Assembly (NCBI RefSeq): GCF_003350405.1
Contig: NZ_QQAW01000012.1
Span: forward strand, 39,372-103,371
DNA: 64,000 nt
Origin: Gluconacetobacter liquefaciens
Lineage (GTDB): Bacteria > Pseudomonadota > Alphaproteobacteria > Acetobacterales > Acetobacteraceae
Reading direction: 5' to 3'
In this document: positions 8,252 through 16,958 of the stretch, one piece after another
Layout of the letters: each line of letters opens with the position of its first letter
How positions within the stretch are numbered: position 1 is the first letter of the stretch
Translations under genes and position numbers: made by a program
Notes under the pieces: model-generated
Told to the model about the DNA's origin: nothing
The model's input: the letters and a program-made list of their open reading frames with translations, nothing else
Database searches by the model: none

Positions 8252-9870
8252 TGGCCGCCTCCCAGGGTTGGAATGATCCAGGGAACCAGGAACTGCTGTG
8301 CCGCGACGATGAGGCTGAGTGCCAGCGTCACGACGATGCTATGCCAGAAGGTGCGGGCGAAAACGACACCTTCCTGCCCCTTCAGCCTGGTGACCGCGAC
8401 GCCGGTCGCTATGTTCTGCGGCGAGACCATCTTGCCCATGACGCCGCCCGAGGAATTGGTCGCGGCGAACAGGACCGGATCGAAATGGAGCTGCCGGGCA
8501 GCGACGACCTGCAGATTGCCGAATAGCGCGTTGCCGGACGTGTCGCTGCCTGAAAGCAGGACGGCGACCCAGCCCAGGAAGGGTGAGAGAAAGACGAACA
8601 GATGGCCGGTGGAGGCCACCGCCTTGCCGAGTGTGTAGGCCATCCCGGAATAGTTCATCAGATAGGCCAGGCCGATGATCAGCATCACGGTAATGACGGC
8701 GAGCCACGCCTGACGCAGGGTCTGGCCGATGCAGGCGATGAAATCGGCCAACGACAGTCTGACGACCAGGGCGGTGATGATGGCGGAGATCAGGATTGCG
8801 GTACCGGTCGCCAGTGGCTGGAATACCCAGACGGCGGCGTAGGGCCTGTTGTCGTAGAGCGTGATCGCGATCGCATTGTCGAGGCCCGGCCAATGGATCT
8901 TCTGCTGGCCGACGAGGAAAACGCCGAAATGTGTCCAGAGGATCACGACGGCGGAGACGATCAGCCAGGGCAGCCATCCCTGCCAGGACGCGACGGTGCG
9001 GGTTGGTGCCTGCAAATTCAGGATCGATGCGTCGATGGCGAATTCCGGGTCTGGTGCCGGACGCCATGTCCTGAGAAATATCAGGGTGGCGCCGAGCGAG
9101 CCGAGCGCGGAGAGCACGTCGGTCAGGGCGTAGTCGAGATAATTCGACGACACGAACTGCGAAAGGGCGAAGCTGCCTCCCGCGACGAGAAGAAGCGGCC
9201 AGAGCGCCCGCAGGGAACGCCTGCCGCCATAGAGGGCCATTACATAAAAGGGCAGGGCAATGGCGATAAACGGCAATTGTCGCCCGATCATTGCCGCGAG
9301 CGTATGAGCGGGGAGCCCCGTAACGGCTCCGAGTACGGTCACGGGCACGCCGAGTGCGCCAAAGGCGACGGGCGCGGTGTTGAAGATGAGCACGAACACC
9401 AGCGCTTCGAGCGCGGGGAAACCGACAAGGATCAGGAGCGAGCTTGTGATCGCCACTGGCGTGCCAAAACCGGAGACCCCTTCGAGAAGGGCACCGAAGC
9501 AGAAGCCGATGACGACGAGCACGACGCGCCGGTCATTGGGAAGGTTGGTGAGCAGCCAGGTGCGGAACGCATCGAAGCGGCCTGACCTGACTGCGATGTT
9601 GTAGAGAAGGAGCGCGCTGAGCACGATCCACATCACTGGCCACAAGGCGAAGACGGCGCCATTGAGCACGGCATCGACGGCAAGTCCCGCGGGCATGCGC
9701 CAGACCGCGATTGCCGCGATCAGGCCGATGACGAGCCCTGCAAGCGCGGCCTCCCAGGCGGGCCGGCGCAATATGCCGAGAAGGGTCAGGACTGCGAGAA
9801 CCGGTAGGACCGCGACGATGAAGGATAGGCCCAGGCTGCCGCCGACAGGCGCCAGAAGTTGCTGGAACAC
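8248..9870 (-). CDS. L-lactate/glycolate permease (LctP/GlcA family)
   Basis: 540 aa, integral membrane protein with about 12-14 hydrophobic segments along its length, matching the lactate permease family (Pfam lactate_perm). Family signatures include GVSGFGTPVAITSSLL and a C-terminal SGSDTSGNALFGNLQ followed by NSSGGVMGKMVSPQN. It imports glycolate and/or lactate by proton symport. It is first in a permease-glcD-glcE-glcF transcription unit, so glycolate is the likely main substrate. Start is GTG at 9870 with GGGAGAG upstream. Whether to call it GlcA or LctP cannot be settled by sequence. Confidence 0.92.
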   Translation of the reverse strand: MFQQLLAPVGGSLGLSFIVAVLPVLAVLTLLGILRRPAWEAALAGLVIGLIAAIAVWRMPAGLAVDAVLNGAVFALWPVMWIVLSALLLYNIAVRSGRFDAFRTWLLTNLPNDRRVVLVVIGFCFGALLEGVSGFGTPVAITSSLLILVGFPALEALVFVLIFNTAPVAFGALGVPVTVLGAVTGLPAHTLAAMIGRQLPFIAIALPFYVMALYGGRRSLRALWPLLLVAGGSFALSQFVSSNYLDYALTDVLSALGSLGATLIFLRTWRPAPDPEFAIDASILNLQAPTRTVASWQGWLPWLIVSAVVILWTHFGVFLVGQQKIHWPGLDNAIAITLYDNRPYAAVWVFQPLATGTAILISAIITALVVRLSLADFIACIGQTLRQAWLAVITVMLIIGLAYLMNYSGMAYTLGKAVASTGHLFVFLSPFLGWVAVLLSGSDTSGNALFGNLQVVAARQLHFDPVLFAATNSSGGVMGKMVSPQNIATGVAVTRLKGQEGVVFARTFWHSIVVTLALSLIVAAQQFLVPWIIPTLGGGQ

Positions 9871-9919
9871 GGATATCTCTCCCTTTGAACATTTCTTTTC
9901 CCGTCAGGGAGGCTTCGCC

Positions 9920-10101
9920 TCACCCGCGGTCGCGTTCTTGTTTCAAGAGATTTTTGGTACCGATGATGTCGAATGGTGTTGATGCGGTGATGGTGACGAC
10001 CTCGCCCACGCGTGCCAGGTCTTCGATGTGGCCGCCTTTATCGGCCGGACAGGTTGTTCCAGGCTGCGACCATGGACGAACGCCGTTGCGTCCGCCGGGC
10101 C
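9920..10101 (-). pseudogene. Possible pyruvate kinase C-terminal remnant
   Basis: Directly downstream of the reductase gene, an open minus-strand frame without a start codon ends with HIEDLARVGEVVTITAS, then TPFDIIGTKNLLKQERDRG and a TGA at 9920-9922. This resembles the C-terminal end of pyruvate kinases (GD.VVITAG.P....GTTN..). Related glyoxylate/tartronate clusters often carry a pyruvate kinase (ttuE-like) here, so I infer a gene deleted except for its tail. Only about 50 codons remain. The match is from memory and modest. Confidence 0.4.
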
Positions 10102-11001
10102 TTATGCCCCCGCAGCTTTCTCGCCGATCTCGTGGCAGGCAAGGCGTTCCAGCACGCGAACCATGCCGGAATGGTCCCAGGCTTCGCCGCCCGCCGCAAC
10201 CGCCGCATTGAAAAGTTCCTGGCAGGTTGCCGTATTGGGCAGACTGACGCCGAGGCTGCGGGCGCCCTGCAAGGCGAGATTGAGATCCTTCTGGTGCAGC
10301 GCGATGCGGAAGCCGGGCGCGAAATTGCGCTTCACCATGCGTTCGCCATGCACGTCCAGGATACGGGAACTGGCGAAGCCGCCCATCAGCGCCTGGCGGA
10401 CGCGCGCCGGGTCGGCGCCGGCCTTGGAGGCGAACAGGAGCGCCTCGCCCACCGCTTCGATGGTCAGGGCGACGATGATCTGGTTGGCGACTTTGGTGGT
10501 CTGGCCGTCACCGTTTCCACCGACCAGGGTGATGTTCTTTCCCATGTGTTCGAAAATCGGCTTCACTGTTTCGAATGCGGCATCCGGGCCACCCACCATG
10601 ATGGTGAGGCTCGCGGCTTTCGCTCCGACGTCGCCGCCCGAGACCGGGGCATCGAGATAATCGCAGCCAAGTTCGTTGATGCGCCGGGCGAACGCCTTCG
10701 TCGCGATCGGCGAGATGCTGCTCATGTCCACCACGATCTTGCCGGGTGTGAGCCCTTCGGCGACGCCATCGGGGCCGAAAAGAACCTCTTCCACATCGGG
10801 CGTATCGGGGACCATGGTGATGATGATGTCGGCCTGGCGGGCGACCTCGCGCCCGCTGCGACAGGCGTGGGCGCCCTTGTCGAGCAGTTCCTGCGGCGGG
10901 GTTCCGGTGTTTCGAATAAAAAGGGTATGGCCTGCGGTGAGAAGATGGCCGGCCATGGGACGGCCCATGATGCCCAGTCCGATGAATCCGATTCTGCTCA
11001 T
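10102..11001 (-). CDS. garR: Tartronate semialdehyde reductase (2-hydroxy-3-oxopropionate reductase)
   Basis: 299 aa from MSRIGFIG at 11001 (a longer start at 11034 is possible). Member of the 3-hydroxyisobutyrate dehydrogenase family: N-terminal Rossmann motif GFIGLGIMGRPMAGHL, substrate-binding DAPVSGGDVGAK, and the catalytic-lysine region GNGDGQTTKVANQI. It reduces tartronate semialdehyde to D-glycerate with NAD(P)H. It lies 17-18 bases after the hyi stop in the gcl-hyi-garR order that defines the glyoxylate-to-glycerate pathway. GlxR and GarR are isofunctional, so the symbol is a convention. Confidence 0.92.
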   Translation of the reverse strand: MSRIGFIGLGIMGRPMAGHLLTAGHTLFIRNTGTPPQELLDKGAHACRSGREVARQADIIITMVPDTPDVEEVLFGPDGVAEGLTPGKIVVDMSSISPIATKAFARRINELGCDYLDAPVSGGDVGAKAASLTIMVGGPDAAFETVKPIFEHMGKNITLVGGNGDGQTTKVANQIIVALTIEAVGEALLFASKAGADPARVRQALMGGFASSRILDVHGERMVKRNFAPGFRIALHQKDLNLALQGARSLGVSLPNTATCQELFNAAVAAGGEAWDHSGMVRVLERLACHEIGEKAAGA

Positions 11002-11017
11002 GATCTTTTCCCGATTT

Positions 11018-11830
11018 TCAGGAGACTTGCGCAAGTGACGAGGCCGCGGGGGGCGGCGCGTAGGGCTGGAGCCAGTCCAGCCCGGCCGCCGTCGTGGTCA
11101 GTGGCTTGTATTCGCAGCCGATCCAGCCGGCGTAGCCGAGCCTGTCGATGTGCTGGAACAGGAAGCTGTAATTGATTTCGCCCGTGCCCGGTTCGTGGCG
11201 GCCAGGGTTGTCGGCGAGCTGGATATGGCCGATGCGGGCGAAATGGGTCTCGATCGTGCGGGCGAGATCGCCCTCCATCACCTGTGCGTGATAAATATCG
11301 TATTGCAGCTTGAGGTTTGCCGAGCCGACAGCCGCGATGATCTCCAGCGCGGGCGCCGTGCGGTCAACAAAAAAGCCTGGAATGTCCCGGCTGTTGACCG
11401 GTTCAAGCAGCAGGCCAATGCTGGCGGCCTCAAGCCTCTCTGCCGCATAGCGCAGATTGTCGATCAGCGTTGCGCGGGCGACTTCCGCCGGGACGCCTTT
11501 GGGCAGGATCCCGGCGAGGCAATTCACCTGTGGGCAGGACAGTGCCGTTGCATAGTCGATGGTACGATCGACGCCCGCCCGGAAGTCGGCTGTCCGGTCG
11601 GGGTGGCAGGCGATGCCGCGCTCGCCGGCGCCCCAGTCGCCCGCCGGCAGGTTATGCAGGACAAGGCTCAGCCGATGCCGTTTCAGCAGGGCGGCGAGCT
11701 CCTGTTTGTCGAAATCATAGGGGAACAGGAATTCGACGGCTTCGAAGCCCGCCACCCTGGCGGCGGCGAAGCGTTCGAGGAAGGGCAGTTCGGTAAACAA
11801 CATGGTGAGGTTGGCGGCGAATTTGGGCAT
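11018..11830 (-). CDS. hyi: Hydroxypyruvate isomerase
   Basis: 270 aa from MPKFAANLTMLF at 11830, preceded by GGGAGGG. TIM-barrel AP-endonuclease 2-like fold of the Hyi family. Visible metal- and substrate-site segments are LLLEPVNSRDIPGFF, LQYDIYHAQVMEGD, HIQLADNPGRHEPGTGEINY and GCEYKP, all typical of OtnI/Hyi. It interconverts tartronate semialdehyde and hydroxypyruvate. It lies between gcl and garR in one minus-strand unit; the C-terminus is slightly extended (proline/alanine-rich). Confidence 0.93.
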   Translation of the reverse strand: MPKFAANLTMLFTELPFLERFAAARVAGFEAVEFLFPYDFDKQELAALLKRHRLSLVLHNLPAGDWGAGERGIACHPDRTADFRAGVDRTIDYATALSCPQVNCLAGILPKGVPAEVARATLIDNLRYAAERLEAASIGLLLEPVNSRDIPGFFVDRTAPALEIIAAVGSANLKLQYDIYHAQVMEGDLARTIETHFARIGHIQLADNPGRHEPGTGEINYSFLFQHIDRLGYAGWIGCEYKPLTTTAAGLDWLQPYAPPPAASSLAQVS

Positions 11831-11896
11831 AAGACCCTCCCTGTTCACGAGAATCGTTATTGTTCGGCAGGTGCGCGGAGGCCGGCTGTCAGCGAC

Positions 11897-13720
11897 CTAA
11901 CGCACGTTCGAGGGCAAGGGCTCCGCGACGTCGCGCATATCTTCGCTTTCCCGGATTGAGAGGTCGGGGTCGAGGCAGAGGATTTCCTCGAACTCGTTGA
12001 CGCTGTCGATCTCGGTGCCCATGGCGATGTTGGTGACGCGCTCCAGGATGAATTCAAGCACGACAGGAACCTGATGTTCGGCCATCAGTTCGTGGGCTCT
12101 GGCGAAAGCCGCCTTGAATTCATTTGCGGATTTGACGCGGAGGCCTTTGCAGCCGAGTCCTTCGGCAACGGCCACATGGTCTACGCCGTAGCCGGGTACG
12201 GCGTCGCCATCCGGCTTGGCGTTGATGTTTTCGAAGGCGAGGCTGACTTCGAAATCCATCTGGAAGGCCCGCTGGGCCTGCCGGATCAGGCCGAGATAGG
12301 AATTGTTCACGACAATATGCAGGAAGGGCAGCTTGTGCTGTGCCCCTACCGCCAGTTCCTCGATCATGAACTGGAAATCGTAGTCGCCGGAGAGCGCCAC
12401 GATCTTCTTGTCGGGGTCGGCGGCGCGGACGCCGAGCGCGGCGGGCAGGGTCCAGCCCAGCGGCCCGGCCTGGCCGGAATTAATCCAGTTGCGCGGATTG
12501 TAGACGTGCAGGAATTGCGCGCCGGCGATCTGGGACAGGCCGATGGTCGTGACGTAGCAGGTATCGCGGTCCAGGATGTCGTTCATTTCCTGGTAGACCC
12601 GCTGGGGTTTCAGCGGCACCTGATCGAAATGGCTCTGGCGGAGCATGCTGTTCTTGCGGTGCAGGCATTGTCCGGCCCAGACGGAGCGGTCCCTGAGCGA
12701 ACCATCCGCCTGCATCTCGCGGGCGACCTCGATGAACAGTTCCAGTGCGGCGCGGGCGTCGGAGACAATGCCGAAATCCGGCCCGAACACCCGGCCGATC
12801 TGCGTCGGCTCGATGTCGACATGCACGAAGGTCCGGCCTTTCGTATAGACCTCGACGGAGCCGGTATGGCGATTGGCCCACCGGTTGCCGATGCCGAGCA
12901 CGAAATCTGATTTCAGGAAGGTGGCGTTACCGTAGCGGTGGCTGGTCTGCAGGCCGACCATGCCGGCCATCAGCGCGTGGTCGTCGGGGATCGCTCCCCA
13001 ACCCATCAGGGTCGGGATGACCGGTACGCCGGTGAGTTCGGCGAAGGTGACGAGAAGATCGCTGGCGTCGGCGCTGATGATGCCGCCGCCGGCGACGATC
13101 AGCGGCCGCTGCGATGCGTTGAGCATCTCGATGGCGCGCCGGGCCTGCTGCCGTGACGCGGCGGGTTTGTAGATCGGCAGCGGCTGGTAGGTCTCGATAT
13201 CGAACTCGATTTCGGCCATCTGAACGTCGATGGGCAGGTCGATCAGAACCGGGCCGGGACGACCCGAGCGCATCACATGAAAAGCCTGTTGGAAGACCAT
13301 CGGGACCAGCGCCGGCTCGCGCACGCAGACCGCCCATTTTGCGACCGGCTTCGCGATGGATTCGATGTCGATCGCCTGGAAATCTTCCTTGTAGAGCCTC
13401 GCGCGGGGGGCCTGGCCCGTGACGCACAAAATGGGTACGGAATCGGCGGCCGCGGCGTAAATCCCCGTGATCATGTCGGTGCCGGCGGGGCCCGACGTGC
13501 CGATACAGACGCCGATATTGCCGGGCCTGGCGCGGGTGTAGCCATCCGCCATGTGCGAGGCGCCCTCGACATGGCGTGCCAGAATATGACGGATCGTGCC
13601 GCGCCTGCGCAACGCGGCATAGAATGGGTTGATCGCGGCACCGGGCACGCCAAAGGCGGTTGAAATACCTTCCCGTTCCAGAACGAGGACAGCGGCGTCG
13701 ACTGCGGTCATCTTGGGCAC
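11897..13720 (-). CDS. gcl: Glyoxylate carboligase
   Basis: 607 aa, ThDP-dependent enzyme close to E. coli Gcl along its whole length. The segment [16 protein letters not shown], followed by [19 protein letters not shown] and [20 protein letters not shown], is diagnostic of Gcl rather than acetolactate synthase. The ThDP/Mg site is in [17 protein letters not shown] with [15 protein letters not shown]. It condenses two glyoxylates to tartronate semialdehyde and CO2. Start is GTG with GGGGAG seven bases upstream; an ATG three codons in is an alternative. First gene of gcl-hyi-garR, divergent from the IclR-type regulator. Confidence 0.95.
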   Translation of the reverse strand: MPKMTAVDAAVLVLEREGISTAFGVPGAAINPFYAALRRRGTIRHILARHVEGASHMADGYTRARPGNIGVCIGTSGPAGTDMITGIYAAAADSVPILCVTGQAPRARLYKEDFQAIDIESIAKPVAKWAVCVREPALVPMVFQQAFHVMRSGRPGPVLIDLPIDVQMAEIEFDIETYQPLPIYKPAASRQQARRAIEMLNASQRPLIVAGGGIISADASDLLVTFAELTGVPVIPTLMGWGAIPDDHALMAGMVGLQTSHRYGNATFLKSDFVLGIGNRWANRHTGSVEVYTKGRTFVHVDIEPTQIGRVFGPDFGIVSDARAALELFIEVAREMQADGSLRDRSVWAGQCLHRKNSMLRQSHFDQVPLKPQRVYQEMNDILDRDTCYVTTIGLSQIAGAQFLHVYNPRNWINSGQAGPLGWTLPAALGVRAADPDKKIVALSGDYDFQFMIEELAVGAQHKLPFLHIVVNNSYLGLIRQAQRAFQMDFEVSLAFENINAKPDGDAVPGYGVDHVAVAEGLGCKGLRVKSANEFKAAFARAHELMAEHQVPVVLEFILERVTNIAMGTEIDSVNEFEEILCLDPDLSIRESEDMRDVAEPLPSNVR

Positions 13721-13783
13721 GTTACTCTCCCCGGCGTTTCGTTGTTGAACGCACTATGACAGGCAGGATTTTTTTGTGGGATG

Positions 13784-13803
13784 ATTTCCGTAGTGCGGGA
13801 AAT
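13784..13803. promoter_or_regulatory. Candidate operator palindrome, gcl side
   Basis: ATTTCC-N8-GGAAAT, 64 bases upstream of the gcl start and between gcl and the regulator gene. The half-sites resemble those bound by IclR-family regulators but in inverted order relative to the second palindrome. Functional role inferred. Confidence 0.4.
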
Positions 13804-13877
13804 AAGAAAATAATCGTTTTAATATAATATGTTACATGATTCCGATAAGGTAAAATAAGGCTCTTTTGGTAGGGAAA

Positions 13878-13891
13878 TGGAATTTTTTCCA
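13878..13891. promoter_or_regulatory. Candidate IclR/AllR-type operator
   Basis: TGGAATTTTTTCCA, with perfect TGGAA/TTCCA arms, close to the published IclR-family consensus (TGGAAAT-N-ATTTCCA type) and AllR-like sites near gcl in enteric bacteria. It lies about 80-90 bases before the regulator ATG and would let the regulator control both directions. Confidence 0.55.
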
Positions 13892-13970
13892 TATCGTGGG
13901 ATAGAAGGCTCGCGTATCAATCATTTCAGGATGTTGAACGGTACCGATTATGTCGGACGGGGAGGACGTC

Positions 13971-14801
13971 ATGCCGCAACGCACAGTCAGGAAGCGGGCT
14001 GCCCAACCGGGCCGGAACGCCGTGGCCTCACGCGGGAACGGCGATCAGGTTCAATCGCTGATTCGTGCGTTGGGGCTGCTGAACCGGATCGCGGAAGCGC
14101 CCGATGGTGCTTCCCTTACCGATCTCGCACAGCAGGTTGGGCTACCTACTTCGACCGCGCATCGTTTGCTGACCACGCTGGAGCAGGAACGGTATGTGCG
14201 TTTCAATCATGAGCAGCGTCTGTGGACGGTTGGTGTCCAGGCGTTCGTAACGGGGTGTACCTTCACGAAAACGCGCAGCCTGGTCGCGGTGGCCAGGCCG
14301 CATATGCGCCATCTGATGGAGGAGGGAGGTGAAACCGTTAATCTCGCCATCGTGGACGAGGGGCAGGCGGTTTATCTGGCGCAGATCGAATGCAGCCAGA
14401 TGATGCGGGTTTTCGCGCGGCCGGGAACCCGGGTACCGTTGCACTGCTCGGGCGTGGGAAAGGCTATACTCTCGGCAACGTCCGACAAGTCCTTGTCCAG
14501 AATTCTGCATCAGCACGGGATGCCGCGCCTGACCGTCAAGACGATCACAGCGCCTCTCCCTTTGCGCGAGGAACTCGAACGCGTGCGGGCCGTGGGGTAT
14601 GCCGTCGACGACGAAGAGCATGCGGTAGGTCTGCGGTGCATTGCCGCGCCGATTTTTGACGAAACAGGCGATGTCGTCGCCGCCGTTTCCGCCTCCGGAC
14701 CCATGGCCCGCATCGTCGAGGAAAGGATCGCACCGCTTGGTGGGCTTGTGCTTGATGCCGCGCGGGCCATCTCGGCGGACATGGGAGCGACATTGCGCTG
14801 A
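13971..14801 (+). CDS. IclR-family transcriptional regulator of the glyoxylate genes
   Basis: 276 aa from the ATG at 13971, which has GGGGAGG five bases upstream; a start at 13950 is less well placed. An N-terminal winged helix-turn-helix (SLTDLAQQVGLPTSTAHRLL) is followed by the IclR effector-binding domain (PLHCSGVGKAILS, GYAVDDEEHAVGLRCIAAPI). It resembles AllR, the glyoxylate-responsive repressor of gcl in E. coli. Its divergence from gcl and the palindromes between them suggest it controls the glyoxylate cluster, with glyoxylate as the likely effector. Effector identity is inference. Confidence 0.88.
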   Translation: MPQRTVRKRAAQPGRNAVASRGNGDQVQSLIRALGLLNRIAEAPDGASLTDLAQQVGLPTSTAHRLLTTLEQERYVRFNHEQRLWTVGVQAFVTGCTFTKTRSLVAVARPHMRHLMEEGGETVNLAIVDEGQAVYLAQIECSQMMRVFARPGTRVPLHCSGVGKAILSATSDKSLSRILHQHGMPRLTVKTITAPLPLREELERVRAVGYAVDDEEHAVGLRCIAAPIFDETGDVVAAVSASGPMARIVEERIAPLGGLVLDAARAISADMGATLR

Positions 14802-14942
14802 ACTGTCGTGCGTCATGGGGGGGCGTGGCAGCCTGCTCCCCTCATGACGTGCATCATGCTGCCGAAACAGCCTTTGTAAAGTTGGGCGGTGGGGCAGGGT
14901 ATTTCGCGGTCGAACCTGCCAGACCCTCCTTCCAGACCCTGC

Positions 14943-15293
14943 TTACTGTCCGGACGGTCGGAAGGCGCGGAGCCGATGGCCGTCCGGGTCTGTGATCAGG
15001 ACATTGCGCCCGAAGCCCATATCCGTCGGGGGCTGGATGATCCTGTATCCGCGTTCGGCCCAGAGTGCATGGAGCGTATCGGGATCATCTGTCGTGAGGG
15101 TGATTTCACCATCCCGGCCCGGCGGTGTGACGGCATCCCGTTGCCAAAGCCCCAGATTGGCCCCGCCGGGCAGCGGGAAGAGGACGAAGCCGGGGGATTG
15201 CCGGACCGGTGCGACCCCGAGCAGTGCATGATAGAAGCGCGCACTGGTCGTGGGGTCATCAACGTAGAGAATGGTGGACGCTGAGCGAAACAT
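14943..15293 (-). CDS. VOC-family (glyoxalase/dioxygenase-like) protein
   Basis: 116 aa, one vicinal oxygen chelate fold: an N-terminal STILYVDDPTTSARFYHALLG beta-alpha unit and a C-terminal VLITDPDGHRLRAF strand. Such small proteins act as metal-dependent lyases or as drug-binding resistance proteins; the substrate is unknown. The start has GGGAGA upstream. It lies 60 bases downstream of the WYL regulator on the same strand, so it is probably regulated by, or co-transcribed with, it. Confidence 0.85.
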   Translation of the reverse strand: MFRSASTILYVDDPTTSARFYHALLGVAPVRQSPGFVLFPLPGGANLGLWQRDAVTPPGRDGEITLTTDDPDTLHALWAERGYRIIQPPTDMGFGRNVLITDPDGHRLRAFRPSGQ

Positions 15294-15353
15294 GAGCCGG
15301 TCTCCCGATTGTTGGAACGGCTGTTGCCTATCAGGCGCCTGTGACAGTTTCCG

Positions 15354-16124
15354 TCAGTAGGGCGTGTCGATCCCCGTGAGCGCGCGCCATTCGGCGAGCA
15401 GGATGCGCCGCCGTCTCGGATAACGCTCGCGGCCTGGGGTGACGGCCACGATGCGGTCAAGACGGAAATGCCGGAAATCGGCGCGCTTCTCGCACCATGC
15501 GGCCAGCACCTCGGCGGCTTCGAAGAAACCGATCGCAACGGGCCAGATCAGGCGTTCGGTCGTGTGCTCCTTCTTGTCCGTGTATCGCAGGTGCAATTTC
15601 GTCTCGTCGCGGATTGCCTGCCGGATGACCGCGAGGCAAGGCATCTCGTTCCGGCCGGCCGGTCCGGCGAGCATGCCGCTGGTTTCGACTTCTTCCCCGT
15701 GCGTATCGGGCAGGACAGCGGAAATCTTGGCGAGTACATCGGCCGCCGCATGTTCCAGAGTATCATCGCCCCGCTGGCGTACAAGGCGCAGGCCCAGAAT
15801 CAATGCGTCCAGTTCGTCCCCGGTGAAGCGCAAGGGAGGCAGCAGGTAACCGGGCCGGAGCACGTAGCCGATGCCGGCCTCCCCTTCGATCGCGGCACCC
15901 TGCGCGGTCAATGTCGCGATGTCCCGATAGACCGTGCGCACGGAGACACCCAGTTCGCCTGCGAGCGTGCCGGCCGTGACAGGATGACGGCGGCGGCGCA
16001 GGGCCTGAAGCAGGTCGAGCAGGCGGCTGGCGCGGGACAGGACGGTTTTCTCTCTGTGATGGTGGGCCGCCTGCCGCACGCTTGCTTCAGATGACGTGCT
16101 GTTCTTAGGCTGTCGGCTCGGCAA
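15354..16124 (-). CDS. DeoR/YafY-type HTH regulator with WYL domain
   Basis: An N-terminal HTH_11 (RASRLLDLLQALRRRRHPVT, GELGVSVRTVYRDIATL) is followed by an effector-sensing WYL domain (LRYTDKKEHTTERLIWPVAI, AAWCEKRADFRHFRLDRI). Full length from the TTG at 16124 would be 256 aa; a shorter product of about 225 aa beginning near the HTH would be more usual, so the start is uncertain. Homologues are often encoded beside a VOC or DNA-binding gene they control. The 21-base gap to the divergent secreted protein gene may contain both promoters. Confidence 0.85.
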   Translation of the reverse strand: MPSRQPKNSTSSEASVRQAAHHHREKTVLSRASRLLDLLQALRRRRHPVTAGTLAGELGVSVRTVYRDIATLTAQGAAIEGEAGIGYVLRPGYLLPPLRFTGDELDALILGLRLVRQRGDDTLEHAAADVLAKISAVLPDTHGEEVETSGMLAGPAGRNEMPCLAVIRQAIRDETKLHLRYTDKKEHTTERLIWPVAIGFFEAAEVLAAWCEKRADFRHFRLDRIVAVTPGRERYPRRRRILLAEWRALTGIDTPY

Positions 16125-16145
16125 ACGATAGGGAATGCTGAGGAT

Positions 16146-16700
16146 ATGATGAACGCGCGACGTGTGGGGTTTGCGGTTCTTTCGTCTTGCGCCGGGCTAT
16201 TCGTCGCAGGTGTTCTGTCCGCTTCCGTGGTTCAAGCCGCGTCGGTACGGTCGTCCCAATGCCCGGTTTCGCAGCTCTCGCTCGGCTTCGATGACGAAGG
16301 GGGAGCATTCAACGGCATGTCGCAGAGCGGTACGCTGCTGGTGCTGCGGAATATCGGTCGCACGCCGTGCCGGGTGCGGGCGCTACCGCGCCTGCATTTC
16401 GAGGATGCCGATGGTCGCGCAGTGGACGCGGTGCGCCGTGCGCCGCCTGGGATGCATCCTGGACCGGTCCTGTCATCGGTTCAGGTAATGCCCGGCGTGG
16501 CACTGACGGCGCGGCTGCATTGGGTCTCGGGTGACGTTTATGACGGTCACCACTGCATCTCGCCGGCCACTGCGGTGATTGACCTGCCTGGGGGCACGTT
16601 GCGGCAGTCCTTCGGGCGGCATATGTGCGCCCCGGCCGGTTCCGCGCGGTTCTTCGATCAGGCGCCGCTGCGGCCTGATACAGCACCTCCAGCGCCATAG
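16146..16700 (+). CDS. Secreted DUF4232-type protein
   Basis: 184 aa with a clear signal peptide (hydrophobic core around residues 8-28, cleavage near VQAAS). The mature part looks like DUF4232, an Ig-like domain: CPVSQLSLGFDD at the start, a TLLVLRNIGRTPCRV strand and GVALTARLHWVSG later, with paired cysteines. Role unknown; periplasmic or exported. The start (ATGATG) has GAGG upstream. Confidence 0.75.
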   Translation: MMNARRVGFAVLSSCAGLFVAGVLSASVVQAASVRSSQCPVSQLSLGFDDEGGAFNGMSQSGTLLVLRNIGRTPCRVRALPRLHFEDADGRAVDAVRRAPPGMHPGPVLSSVQVMPGVALTARLHWVSGDVYDGHHCISPATAVIDLPGGTLRQSFGRHMCAPAGSARFFDQAPLRPDTAPPAP

Positions 16701-16894
16701 GCCACAGGCCCTGTAGGCCGGACGCGGATCTTTGCCGCAAGCGCGGTGGCTCAGGGCTGGGTTGCCCTGCGGGATTTGAAAGGGCGATGGAGAAATGGCG
16801 CCGGGGCGTTGTTCGCGAAGTTATACGGACGAACAATGCCTCGGCGGCAGGTGGGGCCGCGATTGATCGCGCCCCGAGGTGGGATTGCCGGAGA

Positions 16895-16929
16895 CGATCG
16901 TTTCAGGCTCCGCCGGCCTGAAACGATCG
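16895..16929. terminator. Bidirectional hairpin between convergent genes
   Basis: A perfect 14-bp stem (CGATCGTTTCAGGC and its complement) with a 7-base loop between the plus-strand DUF4232 gene and the minus-strand peptidase gene. No long T tract, so termination strength is uncertain. Confidence 0.65.
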
Positions 16930-16958
16930 GGTGGGTGTTCCGGCGTTTCCGATCGTGA

